Source: JACCXG01 sp963785755
GTDB taxonomy: Bacteria > Acidobacteriota > Vicinamibacteria > Vicinamibacterales > 2-12-FULL-66-21
Reading direction: 5' to 3'
NCBI GenBank assembly: GCA_963785755.1
Contig: CAWAXG010000068.1
Location: 124,001 to 188,000 of the forward strand
DNA: 64,000 nt
This document shows positions 17,110 to 25,973 of this stretch, piece by piece. The notes below the pieces were generated by a model, which was given only the letters and a program-made list of their open reading frames with translations, was not told where the DNA came from and searched no databases. The translations under genes and the position numbers were made by a program. Every line of letters starts with the position of its first letter. Within the stretch, counting starts at the first letter, position 1.

Positions 17110-18078
17110 ATGCCGATGAAAACTCGAAAGCTGAAATCAATCGCGTTCGGCGAACGGCCGGGCGACGAGCCGTACAACGCGTCAGAGGCACTGGCGCTCA
17201 CCGATTCCACCTTCCTCTTCTGCGACAACAACGTCTCCGACTCGCTCTTCGAGTTCCGCCTCGGACCCAAAGGCACGCTGGCCGGACACATCGTCAGGCG
17301 CCGGATCGAGGGACTGAGGCCGGGCGACATCGACGACATGGAAGGAATCGAAATCGTCGAGGCTGCCGGCCGCACCTTCATCTTCGGCACCTCGTCGCTC
17401 TGCCTGAAGACGCGAAAGGGACATCACCCGAAAAAGAAACGCGGCAAGTTCGTGGCGTCGCGCCAGTCGATTGTCCGGATTACGGTTGCACCAAAAGGCC
17501 GGCTGTCCGCCGAGGTCATGCCCGACTTCCGTCCCTGGCTCATCGAGCAGGTGCCCTGGCTGAAACGCGCCGCCAGGCTGATCCCCGATGATGGCGGGCT
17601 CAACGTCGAAGCCCTCAGCTGGGATCCGCGGCGGAAGGCGCTGCTCTTCGGTCTCCGGACGCCAGTGATCGACGGCAAGCCGATCGTGCTGCGCGTCAAA
17701 CCCCGGAAGATCGACGGCCCGTGGACGGTCGACAACCTTCAGATCCTGCCGCCGCTGAAGCTCGCCCTGCCGGACGGGGATGGCGAGGCCGGCATCCGGG
17801 CCATGTCACTGGATCAGTCGACGGGCACGTCCTACATCATCCTCGGCAACTCCACCAGCCGATCGAAGGCCCCGTTCAAGCTCTATTCGTGGGATGGCAA
17901 CCCGCGCGGGCTCGTGAAGCACTACAAGGACGTCAGGTTTCACAAGCGCATGAAAGTGGAAGGCGTCACGCGCGGGACCGTGAAGGGGCGGCCGGCCGTG
18001 ATCTTCGTGGACGACGGCGGCGGTTTCCAGGTGTTGTGGGGCGACGACCCGCGGTTGAAGTCCGGGGTGCGACCTTAG
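17110..18078 (+). CDS. DUF3616-type beta-propeller protein
   Basis: 322 residues, cytoplasmic by sequence. The family marks are LTDSTFLFCDNNVSDSLFEF, DIDDMEGIEIV, RTFIFGTSSLCLKTRKGHHPKKK, LNVEALSWDP with LLFGLRTP, and AGIRAMSLD. Such proteins resemble enzymes or binding proteins with a repeated blade pattern, but the activity is unknown. ATG 17110 and a second Met two codons later are both possible starts. It immediately follows the exported cupin gene. Confidence 0.82.
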   Translation: MPMKTRKLKSIAFGERPGDEPYNASEALALTDSTFLFCDNNVSDSLFEFRLGPKGTLAGHIVRRRIEGLRPGDIDDMEGIEIVEAAGRTFIFGTSSLCLKTRKGHHPKKKRGKFVASRQSIVRITVAPKGRLSAEVMPDFRPWLIEQVPWLKRAARLIPDDGGLNVEALSWDPRRKALLFGLRTPVIDGKPIVLRVKPRKIDGPWTVDNLQILPPLKLALPDGDGEAGIRAMSLDQSTGTSYIILGNSTSRSKAPFKLYSWDGNPRGLVKHYKDVRFHKRMKVEGVTRGTVKGRPAVIFVDDGGGFQVLWGDDPRLKSGVRP

Positions 18079-18087
18079 GATGGCCGC

Positions 18088-18531
18088 GTGATGCGGAACC
18101 CCTTTGCAGCGCCCCGGACAATTCGTCGCATCGCGGCGCGTCGTGTGTTTCAGATAGCAGGGCGGCGCAAGAAGGTCGTGCTCACTCTGGGTGTACCTCA
18201 GCCAGTCCCCGGTTCAGACTGGGGTTGTGCGGTGCAGATTACCGGGCTAAAGACGGAGTGGAGCCGCCCACGCTACGTGTTCGGAATCGATGGCCTTCAA
18301 GCCTTGCACCTGGCGATGCAGGCTGCCGGCGCTACACTCGAATCGTGCGGGGTCCAGTTGGAGTTCCTGGGTCAGACTGAGATCTGATAATGCCCGAATT
18401 CCTGCCCTCTGCCAAAGCCGCAGCGCAAGCGGATAGACGCGTTCATAGAACGGGAGTTGGAGAGGTTCGTGGCCGAGGCGGAAAAGCGCCACGCCGCCCG
18501 ACATCGGACGGTTCGGAAAAAGACGCCGTAG
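18088..18531 (+). CDS. DUF6968-family protein with interrupted C-terminus
   Basis: The first 99 codons (18088-18387) give the conserved core: KKVVLTLGVPQPVPGSDWGC, followed by RYVFGIDGLQALHLAMQAAG. Two adjacent stops (TGA, TAA at 18385-18390) end that frame. Just beyond, the same frame continues as KPQRKRIDAFIERELERFVAEA up to TAG at 18529-18531, which looks like the basic helical C-terminus expected of this family, while an ATG frame starting at 18390 gives PEFLP. A small indel near 18385-18412 therefore seems to have split the gene. No function is known for the family. Confidence 0.6.
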
Positions 18532-18606
18532 ATCCTGCGGAATCCCGTGCGGACCCGGCCGCCGCACCCCGGTGTCTAAAGGCTGAGGCCAGATGGCCGA
18601 CGCACT

Positions 18607-18777
18607 TTGGAAACCGTCCTGTCGATCACGACACTCGCCGGGCTCATCTGGATCGTTCGCTTTCTCCTGCCCAGGGCGGCCAGAGAGGATGATCGCTTTG
18701 CCCTCCTCTGCGCGTCGTTGACCCTGCTTCTCGCACTCATCGTGTGGTTTCTCCTTGGCGCCACCCGGGTCTTCTGA
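18607..18777 (+). CDS. Small two-helix membrane protein (TTG start)
   Basis: A 56-residue frame beginning with TTG at 18607. It has two clear transmembrane helices, SITTLAGLIWIVRFLL and FALLCASLTLLLALIVWFLLG, joined by a charged loop (PRAAREDDR). The hydrophobic pattern and loop charge argue for a real protein although no strong ribosome site is visible. It sits between the split DUF6968 gene and the 18805 gene on the same strand. I do not recognise a family. Confidence 0.45.
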   Translation: METVLSITTLAGLIWIVRFLLPRAAREDDRFALLCASLTLLLALIVWFLLGATRVF

Positions 18778-18804
18778 GCCCCGAGGGCGTCGTAGAATCG
18801 ACGC

Positions 18805-19050
18805 GTGACACTGACGTACGCCTCGGGGGAGACGGTGCTCAAGGGCGACCGCGTCCGGTACGCGGGCAAAACCGGAGCGGTCGAATTCGTCGCACAAGAC
18901 GACGACCCCGATACGTCATGGTACGTGGAGCAGTTTGGCGGCGGCTGCATGATTGCCGTTGAACCGTTCGGCCGCATTTTCCTCGAGTCCACTGCCGACG
19001 ACGAGCACCTCGAACTTCTCGGCCGAGCCGAGGAGAAGCCCGCACGTTAG
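18805..19050 (+). CDS. Small conserved beta-rich protein
   Basis: 81 residues from GTG 18805. The pattern LKGDRVRYAGKTGAVEFVAQ..TSWYVEQFGGGCMIAVEPFGRIFLE looks like a single small beta-barrel (SH3- or CarD-like), with conserved Trp, Phe-Gly-Gly-Gly and Pro-Phe-Gly positions. I recall related orphan proteins in Gram-negative bacteria but cannot assign a role. The stop lies inside the GCACGT-rich repeat that follows. Confidence 0.6.
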   Translation: MTLTYASGETVLKGDRVRYAGKTGAVEFVAQDDDPDTSWYVEQFGGGCMIAVEPFGRIFLESTADDEHLELLGRAEEKPAR

Positions 19051-19111
19051 GCACGTAGCATGTGATCACGTAGCACGAATGCACGTGAGCACGCGGCGCG
19101 TGGCACGTGAC
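19042..19111. repeat. Short irregular GCACGT/CACGTAGCA repeat
   Basis: About 70 bases in which the hexamer GCACGT or its variants recur at short, uneven spacing (for example GCACGTAGCA, CACGTAGCACG, GCACGTGAGCACG, GGCACGTGAC). The core CACGTG is self-complementary, so the segment can pair with itself. It lies between convergent genes (18805 plus, 19123 minus). It is too irregular for CRISPR and could be slippage debris or a binding-site cluster. Confidence 0.55.
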
Positions 19112-19122
19112 AAGGAAGGAAG

Positions 19123-19551
19123 TCAGATCGCCGGTCGATTCTTGCGGTACGAGTTCTTGATGGCGATCTTGCCGTCGCGGAAGGTGAAGAGATCGCAGCC
19201 GGTCACCTCCACGCGCTTGCCGTCTTTTTGCGTGCCGGTGAACGTCCATTCCGACACACCACGATTGGCCGCGATGAAATGCCTGGCGCTCGCCCAGTGC
19301 GCGTCATGAAATGCCTCGAACACTGCGGCGTACGCGGCGCGAACCGCCTGCTTCCCCTCGCTCCGCTGCCCGTCGACCTGAGGACCGGCCGATGCTTCGA
19401 ACACACAGTCGTCGGTCATCATGGACATCAGCGCGTCGAGATCGTGTCGGTTCCACGCGTCGGCGAAGCGGTCCAGCAACTTGAATAAATCCGCGTCTGA
19501 ACGTGGGTTGCTTCTCGTGGTTTGCTGTGGAACGTTCATGTTATGCGGCAC
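19123..19551 (-). CDS. SnoaL/NTF2-like protein
   Basis: About 140 residues with the NTF2-like cone fold typical of SnoaL-type proteins: LLDRFADAWNRHDLDALMSMMTDDCVFEA at the N-terminus, then KQAVRAAYAAVFEAFHDAHW, and the C-terminal strands EWTFTGTQKDGKRVEVTGCDLFTFRDGKIAIKNSY. This fold appears in ketosteroid-isomerase-like enzymes and in binding proteins; the ligand is not predictable. The second Met at 19539 (MNVPQQ) is an alternative start. Confidence 0.85.
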   Translation of the reverse strand: MPHNMNVPQQTTRSNPRSDADLFKLLDRFADAWNRHDLDALMSMMTDDCVFEASAGPQVDGQRSEGKQAVRAAYAAVFEAFHDAHWASARHFIAANRGVSEWTFTGTQKDGKRVEVTGCDLFTFRDGKIAIKNSYRKNRPAI

Positions 19552-19608
19552 CGCGGCATCACCTTAGTCCTGCGTCGAGCCATACCAGGTCAGCTCATAC
19601 ATAAGCGG

Positions 19609-21480
19609 TCAGGGTCGTGCTAAAACGGAGAACGCGACTTCGCGGGCAACGGTCGTGCGGCCCAGCGTGCTGGCCACGATGACGCGATAACTCCCGGCGG
19701 TTAGCTCCTGCGGCAGCGGCACTCGATACACCTTGCCTGCGGCACTTGCGTAGTCGCGACCGGCCGCCTCGGTACGATCGAGTGAGAGCGTCGTGCCGTC
19801 AGCCCGAACAAGTGTGGCGGTGATTGTCAGCGGATTGGATCCGGCCTTCGAGGAGACCCTGATGGGAAGCTGTGCCGCGACTGCGGTACCGGGAGCGAGC
19901 TCATTCGTCGCCAGGGGCACCAGCAACAGCACACCTCGAAGCCGGTCGGTCGCTGTGACGGCGATCGCGCTCGGCGCCCCAAGCGACAGTCCGCCCACGC
20001 CGAGCTCCGCATCGAACTTCGGCACCGACACCTCGGTGAAGACGCTGCCCTGCGATTTGTCGACGCCGGTAGCGGCGACTCGAATCTGGTACTCGCCCGG
20101 CGGCAGGTCGATGCGTGAGCCGGTGCGGGTCCACGCCGAGGATGTCTTCGCCGAGCCGGCGAAATCCGTCGAGAACCGCACCCGCGACCGCGTCTTTCCT
20201 TCCGCATCAATCGCGACGATCGCGAACTCGATACGGCCGGCACGGGTGGCCGCCGCAGTCGGCAGCTCGATGCCAACGATCACCGTAGCCCGAGGGTCCG
20301 ACGGCAGGGGCGCGGGAATCGCGACGACGCGCATGGTCATGCCGCGGGTTTGAATAGCGGAGCGAGTCAGCAGGTCGAGCGGCGTCGCCGGGGTCGTCTT
20401 CGCGGTCTTCCCGGGCGAATCGTACCCTTCGCGCGCACGGATCTCGACGCCGGGGGCGCGCGTCCGCACCGTGATGCGATGATGCTTGCCGTCATCTGGT
20501 GGAGCCGGCGAGTAATAGCCAATCAGGTAGTAGGTCCCGTTCTCCGCGAGCATCCGATCGATGGCTGCCTCTGGCGCATTGGTGTTGACGACGGCGAAGC
20601 CGCCCGTGACTTCCGCCATCGTGCGCAGGTTCTGACGCGATTCTTTGTTGCAGGCCCGATCGAGCTCCAGGCCACAGGGATCGAAGGTGTAGACGGCCAC
20701 ATTGTTGCGCTGCGCGGTCAGGAGGAATTCACGGATCGACTCATACCCGGCGCCGACTCGTGGATCCCGGATGATGTCTTCGAGCCTGGCGGGAAATCCC
20801 TGGCTGATCATCAGCACGCCCTTGCGCCGGTGCGAAATCGATCCCAACGCTCGCGCTGCGGCAGTCAATCCGGACATCGCCGAGATCGTTCGCCGATTGG
20901 CGAGGCCTTCAGACGGGCTGCCGCCCGGCACCGCGTCAGCGATTTCGGGAAGGTCATGCTCACCGCGAGGCACGAACCGCTCGATCGCGTCCAGAAGCCG
21001 AGCCTTGTCCATCGTGAACTCCGCCTGGCCGCCCAACCGCCCGCTCGTGGTCAGAACCCCTGCGAGATCGCGGGGGCCGAGCCTCTCAACGGCACGGCGC
21101 GCGACCGATTTCACCGACGCCATCCGCCCGGCCGTGAAGGTCATTTGAACGTCGTCGAGCACGATCAGAATCAGCCGGCCATCATCAGGGCGCTCGTTCG
21201 AGGCGAAGGCGGACCCTGACCGATCCGGCGGCGGAATGATCGACTCACGCGGCGCTTCGGGCACGTCGACGGCCGAAAACGTGGCGATCTCGACCGGCCT
21301 GCCGTCCTCAGCGATCTCGAAGTCTTCGGTGCGGAGTCCGCGGACCGGCCGGCCTGACTTGTCGGTCACCACGACGTCGACTTCGACGACCGTGACGCCG
21401 GATTTGAAACTCGGCTTCGGTGGCGGTGCCTGCTGCGCCGCGAGCAGCACCAGCACAGCAGACAGGCAGGTCTTGACCAA
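19609..21480 (-). CDS. Exported VWFA-related acidobacterial protein
   Basis: 623 residues with a Sec signal peptide (LSAVLVLLAAQQA). The family opening SGVTVVEVDVVVTDKSGRPV and RGLRTEDFEIAEDGRPV is followed by a von Willebrand A-type domain: LILIVLDDVQMTF carries a DxxxT-like metal loop. The segment YTFDPCGLELDRACNKESRQN adds Cys residues. The C-terminal 250 residues are beta-rich, with three segments resembling Ig-like domains. The protein should sit in the periplasm or on the cell surface. The same family is found at the window's left edge. Confidence 0.9.
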   Translation of the reverse strand: MVKTCLSAVLVLLAAQQAPPPKPSFKSGVTVVEVDVVVTDKSGRPVRGLRTEDFEIAEDGRPVEIATFSAVDVPEAPRESIIPPPDRSGSAFASNERPDDGRLILIVLDDVQMTFTAGRMASVKSVARRAVERLGPRDLAGVLTTSGRLGGQAEFTMDKARLLDAIERFVPRGEHDLPEIADAVPGGSPSEGLANRRTISAMSGLTAAARALGSISHRRKGVLMISQGFPARLEDIIRDPRVGAGYESIREFLLTAQRNNVAVYTFDPCGLELDRACNKESRQNLRTMAEVTGGFAVVNTNAPEAAIDRMLAENGTYYLIGYYSPAPPDDGKHHRITVRTRAPGVEIRAREGYDSPGKTAKTTPATPLDLLTRSAIQTRGMTMRVVAIPAPLPSDPRATVIVGIELPTAAATRAGRIEFAIVAIDAEGKTRSRVRFSTDFAGSAKTSSAWTRTGSRIDLPPGEYQIRVAATGVDKSQGSVFTEVSVPKFDAELGVGGLSLGAPSAIAVTATDRLRGVLLLVPLATNELAPGTAVAAQLPIRVSSKAGSNPLTITATLVRADGTTLSLDRTEAAGRDYASAAGKVYRVPLPQELTAGSYRVIVASTLGRTTVAREVAFSVLARP

Positions 21481-21561
21481 TATCGACTCGGCGGCGGGAT
21501 TATAGTCCCCGAAGGAACCTCGACGCCTGTGTATCCGTTAGGTGACGAAGGAGGCGAATCG

Positions 21562-21945
21562 ATGCGTGTCAGGAAAGGATTCGTGCTGGCGTCGTTGGCC
21601 GTGTCGGCGAGCCTGACTGGATGCAATCCGGCCCCGAAACCTCTGACCGTGGCCTGCACGACTGAAAACGATCAGATCGACGTGGTGCGCCTCGACCTGC
21701 GCCAGGGTCAAGCCACGCTGCTGTCGGTCTCACCGGCACTCACCGGCAAGGCGGCCGCCTCACCCACCGAGTACGAGGCGACGTTCCAGCCGGGACCGGA
21801 TGGCGCCTCGCGACTGGTCATCAAGATCAACCGCTACACATTGCGAGGGACGCGGGAGCTCGGTACGCCGGCCGGCGCCGCAGCCCCTGACGAGGGTTCA
21901 CGGTCCACTGGAACATGCGAGCGCTTCAGTGCGAGGCCGCTGTGA
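21562..21945 (+). CDS. Predicted lipoprotein
   Basis: Start at ATG 21562, placed by GAAGGAGGCGAAT just upstream. A lipoprotein signal ends at the lipobox SLTGC (Cys about residue 21). The mature part is about 105 residues with a beta-strand pattern (VACTTENDQIDVVRLDL, TEYEATFQPGPDGASRLVIKINRYTLRG) and a second Cys near the end that could pair with the CT of VACTT. Function unknown. Confidence 0.72.
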   Translation: MRVRKGFVLASLAVSASLTGCNPAPKPLTVACTTENDQIDVVRLDLRQGQATLLSVSPALTGKAAASPTEYEATFQPGPDGASRLVIKINRYTLRGTRELGTPAGAAAPDEGSRSTGTCERFSARPL

Positions 21946-21965
21946 CGCCTTGCGCGAAGATCGCA

Positions 21966-22502
21966 TCATCGGCGCGTACCACTCGTTTCCTGCGCTCGCT
22001 TGTTCCATTGCCACAGCCCCGCGGTCACGTCGTCCGGCAGTCGATGACCCAGTTGACGCGCCAGCATCACGATCTGCCCTCGATGGTGGCCCTCGTGCGC
22101 GACGAAGTAGGTCAAAACATGCGGGACGTCCAGCGGCAGGTTGCGCCAGACGTAGCCCTTCGACGGAGGCACGTGGCCTCCCGCCGCCATGCCGAGGGCG
22201 AGAAGGGCTTCGATTCCTTTGCTGCTCCGCTTGAGAGCCGACAGCAATTCCTGCCGCGCGACTTTGCGTCGATCGACCGAAGCCGGAATGGCGATCCCGT
22301 GTTCCTGGCCGAGCGTCTTGACCCACGCGCAGCGGGCGTTATGGAGATGCCCCGCAATCATACGCACCGTGCGCCGCGGTGCCCCTGGAACGGCCGCATC
22401 CCAGAGCGCGGCGGGTAGATGCTCGACAAGATACGAGGTGACCCGACTGTTGGTCCGCCAGGACGACAGGAGGGTCGCGCTCAGATCAGCGTGCGGGATC
22501 AT
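21966..22502 (-). CDS. DinB-family putative metalloenzyme
   Basis: 178 residues of the DinB/YfiT four-helix-bundle superfamily. The pattern is TSYLVEHLPAALWDAAVPG, then MIAGHLHNARCAWVKTL (first metal His) and the C-terminal FVAHEGHHRGQIVMLARQLG, whose two His residues complete the typical three-His metal site. Members act in thiol transfer (bacillithiol or mycothiol S-transferase-like) or are uncharacterised. ATG 22502 gives a normal family length. Confidence 0.88.
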   Translation of the reverse strand: MIPHADLSATLLSSWRTNSRVTSYLVEHLPAALWDAAVPGAPRRTVRMIAGHLHNARCAWVKTLGQEHGIAIPASVDRRKVARQELLSALKRSSKGIEALLALGMAAGGHVPPSKGYVWRNLPLDVPHVLTYFVAHEGHHRGQIVMLARQLGHRLPDDVTAGLWQWNKRAQETSGTRR

Positions 22503-22641
22503 CGCGGTGCTCCCTATTCCATTGGGTTGCGGATCGCAGATCTGGAATCCGCGGCGTGATACGCGAGTGTGCGTTTAGTCCAACGTGCCAGGTCTAAACC
22601 CACCGCCGGCGGTAGTTTCTTCAAGCGCGCGCCGCGCGCCG

Positions 22642-22863
22642 CTATCTGACGGGGGAGCGGCCAACGCGCGGCAGCTTGATCAAGCCGCGCCTGATCGCGC
22701 TGAGCGTGGCCTCGATGGCGTCGACGCGGGCCGCCGCCTGATTGCGCAGCGGCAGCGCTGGATCGAAGTTATCGAGCAGGCGGATCAATACGTGAACCAC
22801 GACCGCCCCTAGAGCGAGCGGCGCGAGGGTTGCGACGATACTGGCCACCACGCGAATATCCAT
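22642..22863 (-). CDS. Small single-helix membrane protein
   Basis: 73 residues. One long hydrophobic N-terminal helix (VVASIVATLAPLALGAVVVHVLIRLL) is followed by a charged helical region (AAARVDAIEATLSAIRRGLIKL). ATG 22863 is preceded by an AAAGG-type site. It lies just downstream of the formate dehydrogenase block on the same strand, but no link to it can be shown. Confidence 0.5.
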   Translation of the reverse strand: MDIRVVASIVATLAPLALGAVVVHVLIRLLDNFDPALPLRNQAAARVDAIEATLSAIRRGLIKLPRVGRSPVR

Positions 22864-22956
22864 GACGCGCCTTTCAGAGTGGCGTCAATGTATCACGACG
22901 GGCGTCACGGTCGTCGACGGGATGGCTTCCGGTCGCTCATTTGCGCCGACCTCGGC

Positions 22957-23772
22957 TCAGAGGTCGTAGAGCGACGTCGCCAGCCGCTTGAGTCCGCGAT
23001 CGCGGGCGATCACGTCGAGATGGAGTGACGTCCAGTCGGCGAGCAGGACGCTTTCGCTTCCCTCGCCGTCATAGGTCTTGAGATAGCCGCCGCACGTCTC
23101 GCAGTAGTCGATTCGCAGTCCGCCCTCCCCTTCGACGGCGACGACCGCGAGGCGATGCTCATCCTGGACGTCGCAGAACGGGCAACCGGTGCGGCGGTAC
23201 CGCCACCGCGTCCTGCAGCGGCCGCACGAGAGCTTTCGCAGGCGGCCCGGATCCTTGCCAACCAACTGCGCCATCGCCGGCGGCTCTCCGCAGGTCGGGC
23301 AGTAATTGCGCAGCCAGCGCTCCTCATTCCGCCACCCGTCGAATGCGCTCACGACCGGGGCCAGATAACGAACCAGTACCGCCCACCCCAGATAGCGAAA
23401 CAGTCCGGAATTCGTCGGCGAGAACGAATCGCTTGTAAGCACTCCGGCCTCGGCGAGGGCGGCGGCATCGCGGGCCAGCTGGAGCTCGGCCCCCAGGACC
23501 CGGCACTGTTGCGCAAGTGTTCCGGGCAGGGGGGACGAAGCCAGTTTCTCGATCAGTGAGAGGACGGCATCCTCCGGCCGGGGAAGATCAATCGCGGCGC
23601 TCGAACTCTGAAGCAGCGGCACGCCTGCGTGAAAGTCGCCAGCGTAGCCTTCCCAGTCAGGAATGGACGCAGCAGGAACACAGGTTTCGGCAGCCGCGGC
23701 TTGCACGAGTGCGTCCACGTCGGCCAACGGCTGGAGGTAGGGATGCGCCGCCAGCCACGCGTCGCGGGTCAT
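22957..23772 (-). CDS. fdhE: Formate dehydrogenase accessory protein FdhE
   Basis: 271 residues. The C-terminal half carries the four CxxC knuckles characteristic of FdhE: YCPTCGEPP, LSCGRCRTRWRY, GCPFCDVQDE and YCETCGGYLKTYD. FdhE is needed for maturation of Tat-exported respiratory formate dehydrogenases; in E. coli it binds the catalytic subunit and iron. It is the last gene of the minus-strand fdhA-fdhB-nrfD-fdhE cluster, three bases after the membrane subunit, which fits this role. Confidence 0.93.
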   Translation of the reverse strand: MTRDAWLAAHPYLQPLADVDALVQAAAAETCVPAASIPDWEGYAGDFHAGVPLLQSSSAAIDLPRPEDAVLSLIEKLASSPLPGTLAQQCRVLGAELQLARDAAALAEAGVLTSDSFSPTNSGLFRYLGWAVLVRYLAPVVSAFDGWRNEERWLRNYCPTCGEPPAMAQLVGKDPGRLRKLSCGRCRTRWRYRRTGCPFCDVQDEHRLAVVAVEGEGGLRIDYCETCGGYLKTYDGEGSESVLLADWTSLHLDVIARDRGLKRLATSLYDL

Positions 23773-23775
23773 CGA

Positions 23776-25082
23776 TCAACTTCCGTGCGACGGCTGTTCC
23801 TTGGGGAGAACCGGCATCAGCCGCGCGCCGAGTCCGAACAGGAAGATCGTCGTGGCGATGAGGCCGATCGAAATGCCCCACTCGACGATCGACGGCACGT
23901 AGCTTTCCGGTGCGACCCAGGGCATCCGGCCCCGGAAGCTCATCGCGAAGATGACGACGTTCATGCGGTTGTAGGTCACGCCAATGACCGCGAGGAGCGA
24001 CGCGACGCAGAGCACGTCGGCCCGCTGCCGAAGCGACCTGCGGGCCAGCAGGATGAGCGGAAGCACGCCACCGAGCAGGATCTCCGCCGCGAAGGCCATG
24101 CCGAGACTGCCGGCGAAGGCTCCGGACAGCTGGCCGCGGATCGCCATGTCTCCAAGGCGAAACACGAGGTAGACGGGAGCGCCCAGAACGTGATCTGTCC
24201 GACCGAGGCGAGCCGCGCGATCTCGAGCGGGCGCCGCCATCCCTTCGCGATCCACATGTCGATGAGGATCACGAGCGCGGTGCCGGCCGCGATCGACGAC
24301 AGGAAGAAGGAGACGGGCATCACGGGAGACCACCACTGCGGGGCGAGCATGTTCGGCATCAGCAGGTACAGGGAGCCGAGCGAGCTCTGGTGCATGGTCG
24401 ACAGCGTGACGGCGGCGATCGCGAGCATGATCGGCTCGGCCTTCTGGTCCCGCGCGCGGAACATCCAGGCGAGGGCGCCGAAGATCACGGCCGTCGCGAG
24501 GGCGTAGAGGAGGTTGCGCGACATCAGGTAGACGAACAGCGTCACCGCCGCCGCCACATAGGCGCCGTTCCATCGCCGCAACGCCGCCGCGGCCCGCGTG
24601 GAATCCCCAACGCTCGAAAGGCACCGGCAGGAATTCGAGCAGGAGGATCGTGACGTAGAGGCCGACGCACCACGAGACCTCGAACATGGCCGAGTGCTCC
24701 GGCGCCTGCAGGGCGAGCTGGTAGAAGTGCCAGGGCAGGCCGAGGTCGGCGAGGAGGGTGACCGTCACGAAGGAGTAGCTCAGGAGGCCCATCAGGACGG
24801 CGGTGCGGCCCAGCCCGTAGAGGTCCTTTCGCTGGAAGACATAGATCACGCCGGCCATCGCGAACGCGCCCGCGGCCACCGCGATCCACACCAGGTCGAA
24901 GAGGATCCACAGGCCCCACGGGTAGGTGTCGGAGAGGTTCGTGCTGCCGCCGAGCCCCAGGGCGAAGCGCGCGACGAACGTGACGGCGCCGAACGCCATG
25001 AGCAGGAGGAGGACCCAGTTGAAGGGGGTCAGCAGCTTGCTCCGGAGAGGCTCGAATTCGACGTGGCCGTGGTCTCCGGCAT
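23776..25082 (-). CDS. NrfD/PsrC-type membrane subunit of formate dehydrogenase (frame breaks)
   Basis: A multi-helix membrane protein spread over several frames: VEFEPLRSKLLTPFNWVLLL and later helices read to about 24590, MRRWNGAYVAAAVTLFVYLMS..WWSPVMPVSFFLSSIAAGTALV reads to about 24190, and the last helices (VYLVFRLGDMAIRGQLSGA to PKEQPSHGS) read to the TGA at 23776. The frame also needs repair at the N-terminus. Joined, these give about 435 residues with eight to ten helices, the NrfD family length. NrfD proteins bind quinone and accept electrons from the iron-sulfur subunit. No internal stops occur apart from the frame changes near 24585 and 24185. Confidence 0.8.
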
Positions 25083-25973
25083 GCTTCGACGCAGCCGCGC
25101 GTCTGCCACCGCCTGAACCCGCTTCCGGAAGAAGGCGTACGCGGCGCCGAGCAGGGCGCCCACCGCCATCACGGCGGGAGGAACGGCGCCGAGCGCCGCC
25201 TTGGTGAAGGCCGGAAAGGGCTTCTCCCCATACGTCGGGAAGCCGAGTTTCTCGAACGGCACTCTCGACAGGTACAGCACGCTCGTCCCGCCCAGCTCCT
25301 TCTCTCCGTAGACGTGGTTGACGTACTTGTCGGGCCGGTCGGCGATGCGCTTGTGCGCGAGCGCCAGCATCTCCTCCCGGGTGCCGTAGCGCAGGGCGTC
25401 GGCGGGGCACGCCTTGACGCAGGCGGGAACCGCGATGGTGTCGGCGAACTGCTTGCCTTCGTCGGCCGACAGCGCCTGCCCGTTGAACGCGATCGGCAGC
25501 GGCTGAGCGACGCGGTCGGCGCAGTGCGTGCACTTCGAGATCTTCGGGGCGAGCGAGTTCCAGTCTGCGGTCGGCACGTCCCAGGGACACGCCAGCATGC
25601 AGTAGCGGCAGCCGATGCACTCGTCGACGTCGTACGACACCGGACCGTCGGCCTGCCGGTGGAGCGCCGTCGTCGGGCAGGCGGAGACGCAGGCCGGCTC
25701 CAGGCAGTGGAGGCACCGCTGCATCACATAGGCCGACATCCAGCCCTCCCGGCTTCGCCGGGTTCTCCATCTCGTGGAACGCGATCAGCGTGTAGGTCTT
25801 CGCGCTGAGCACCGCCGGGTTCTGGAAGCCCAGGTCGGCCTCCAGCTCGGTCTCCTCGCCGTCGCGCTCGTTCCACTGCTTGCACGCCACCTGGCACGCC
25901 CGGCAGCCGATGCAGTTGGCGATGTCGATCAGCGTCGTCCTGATCGGGCCCGTGGCGGCGGTTCCGACGTCAT
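25029..25973 (-). CDS. fdhB: Formate dehydrogenase iron-sulfur subunit (frame breaks)
   Basis: ATG 25973 overlaps the fdhA stop as ATGA and has GGGGA upstream. Joined across two frame changes (near 25957 and 25742) it reads a four-cluster ferredoxin-type subunit: CIGCRACQVACKQWNERDGE, CLHCLEPACVSACPTTAL, CIGCRYCMLACPWDVP, and KCTHCADR with PACVKACPADAL. A single C-terminal helix (VMAVGALLGAAYAFF) anchors it to the membrane, as in FdnH/FdoH. It passes electrons from the molybdenum/tungsten subunit to the quinone-binding NrfD-type subunit encoded next. Confidence 0.88.

Noticed and set aside
19042..19111. CRISPR-like repeats
   Set aside because: Units are far too short and irregular, with no spacers and no cas genes in the window.
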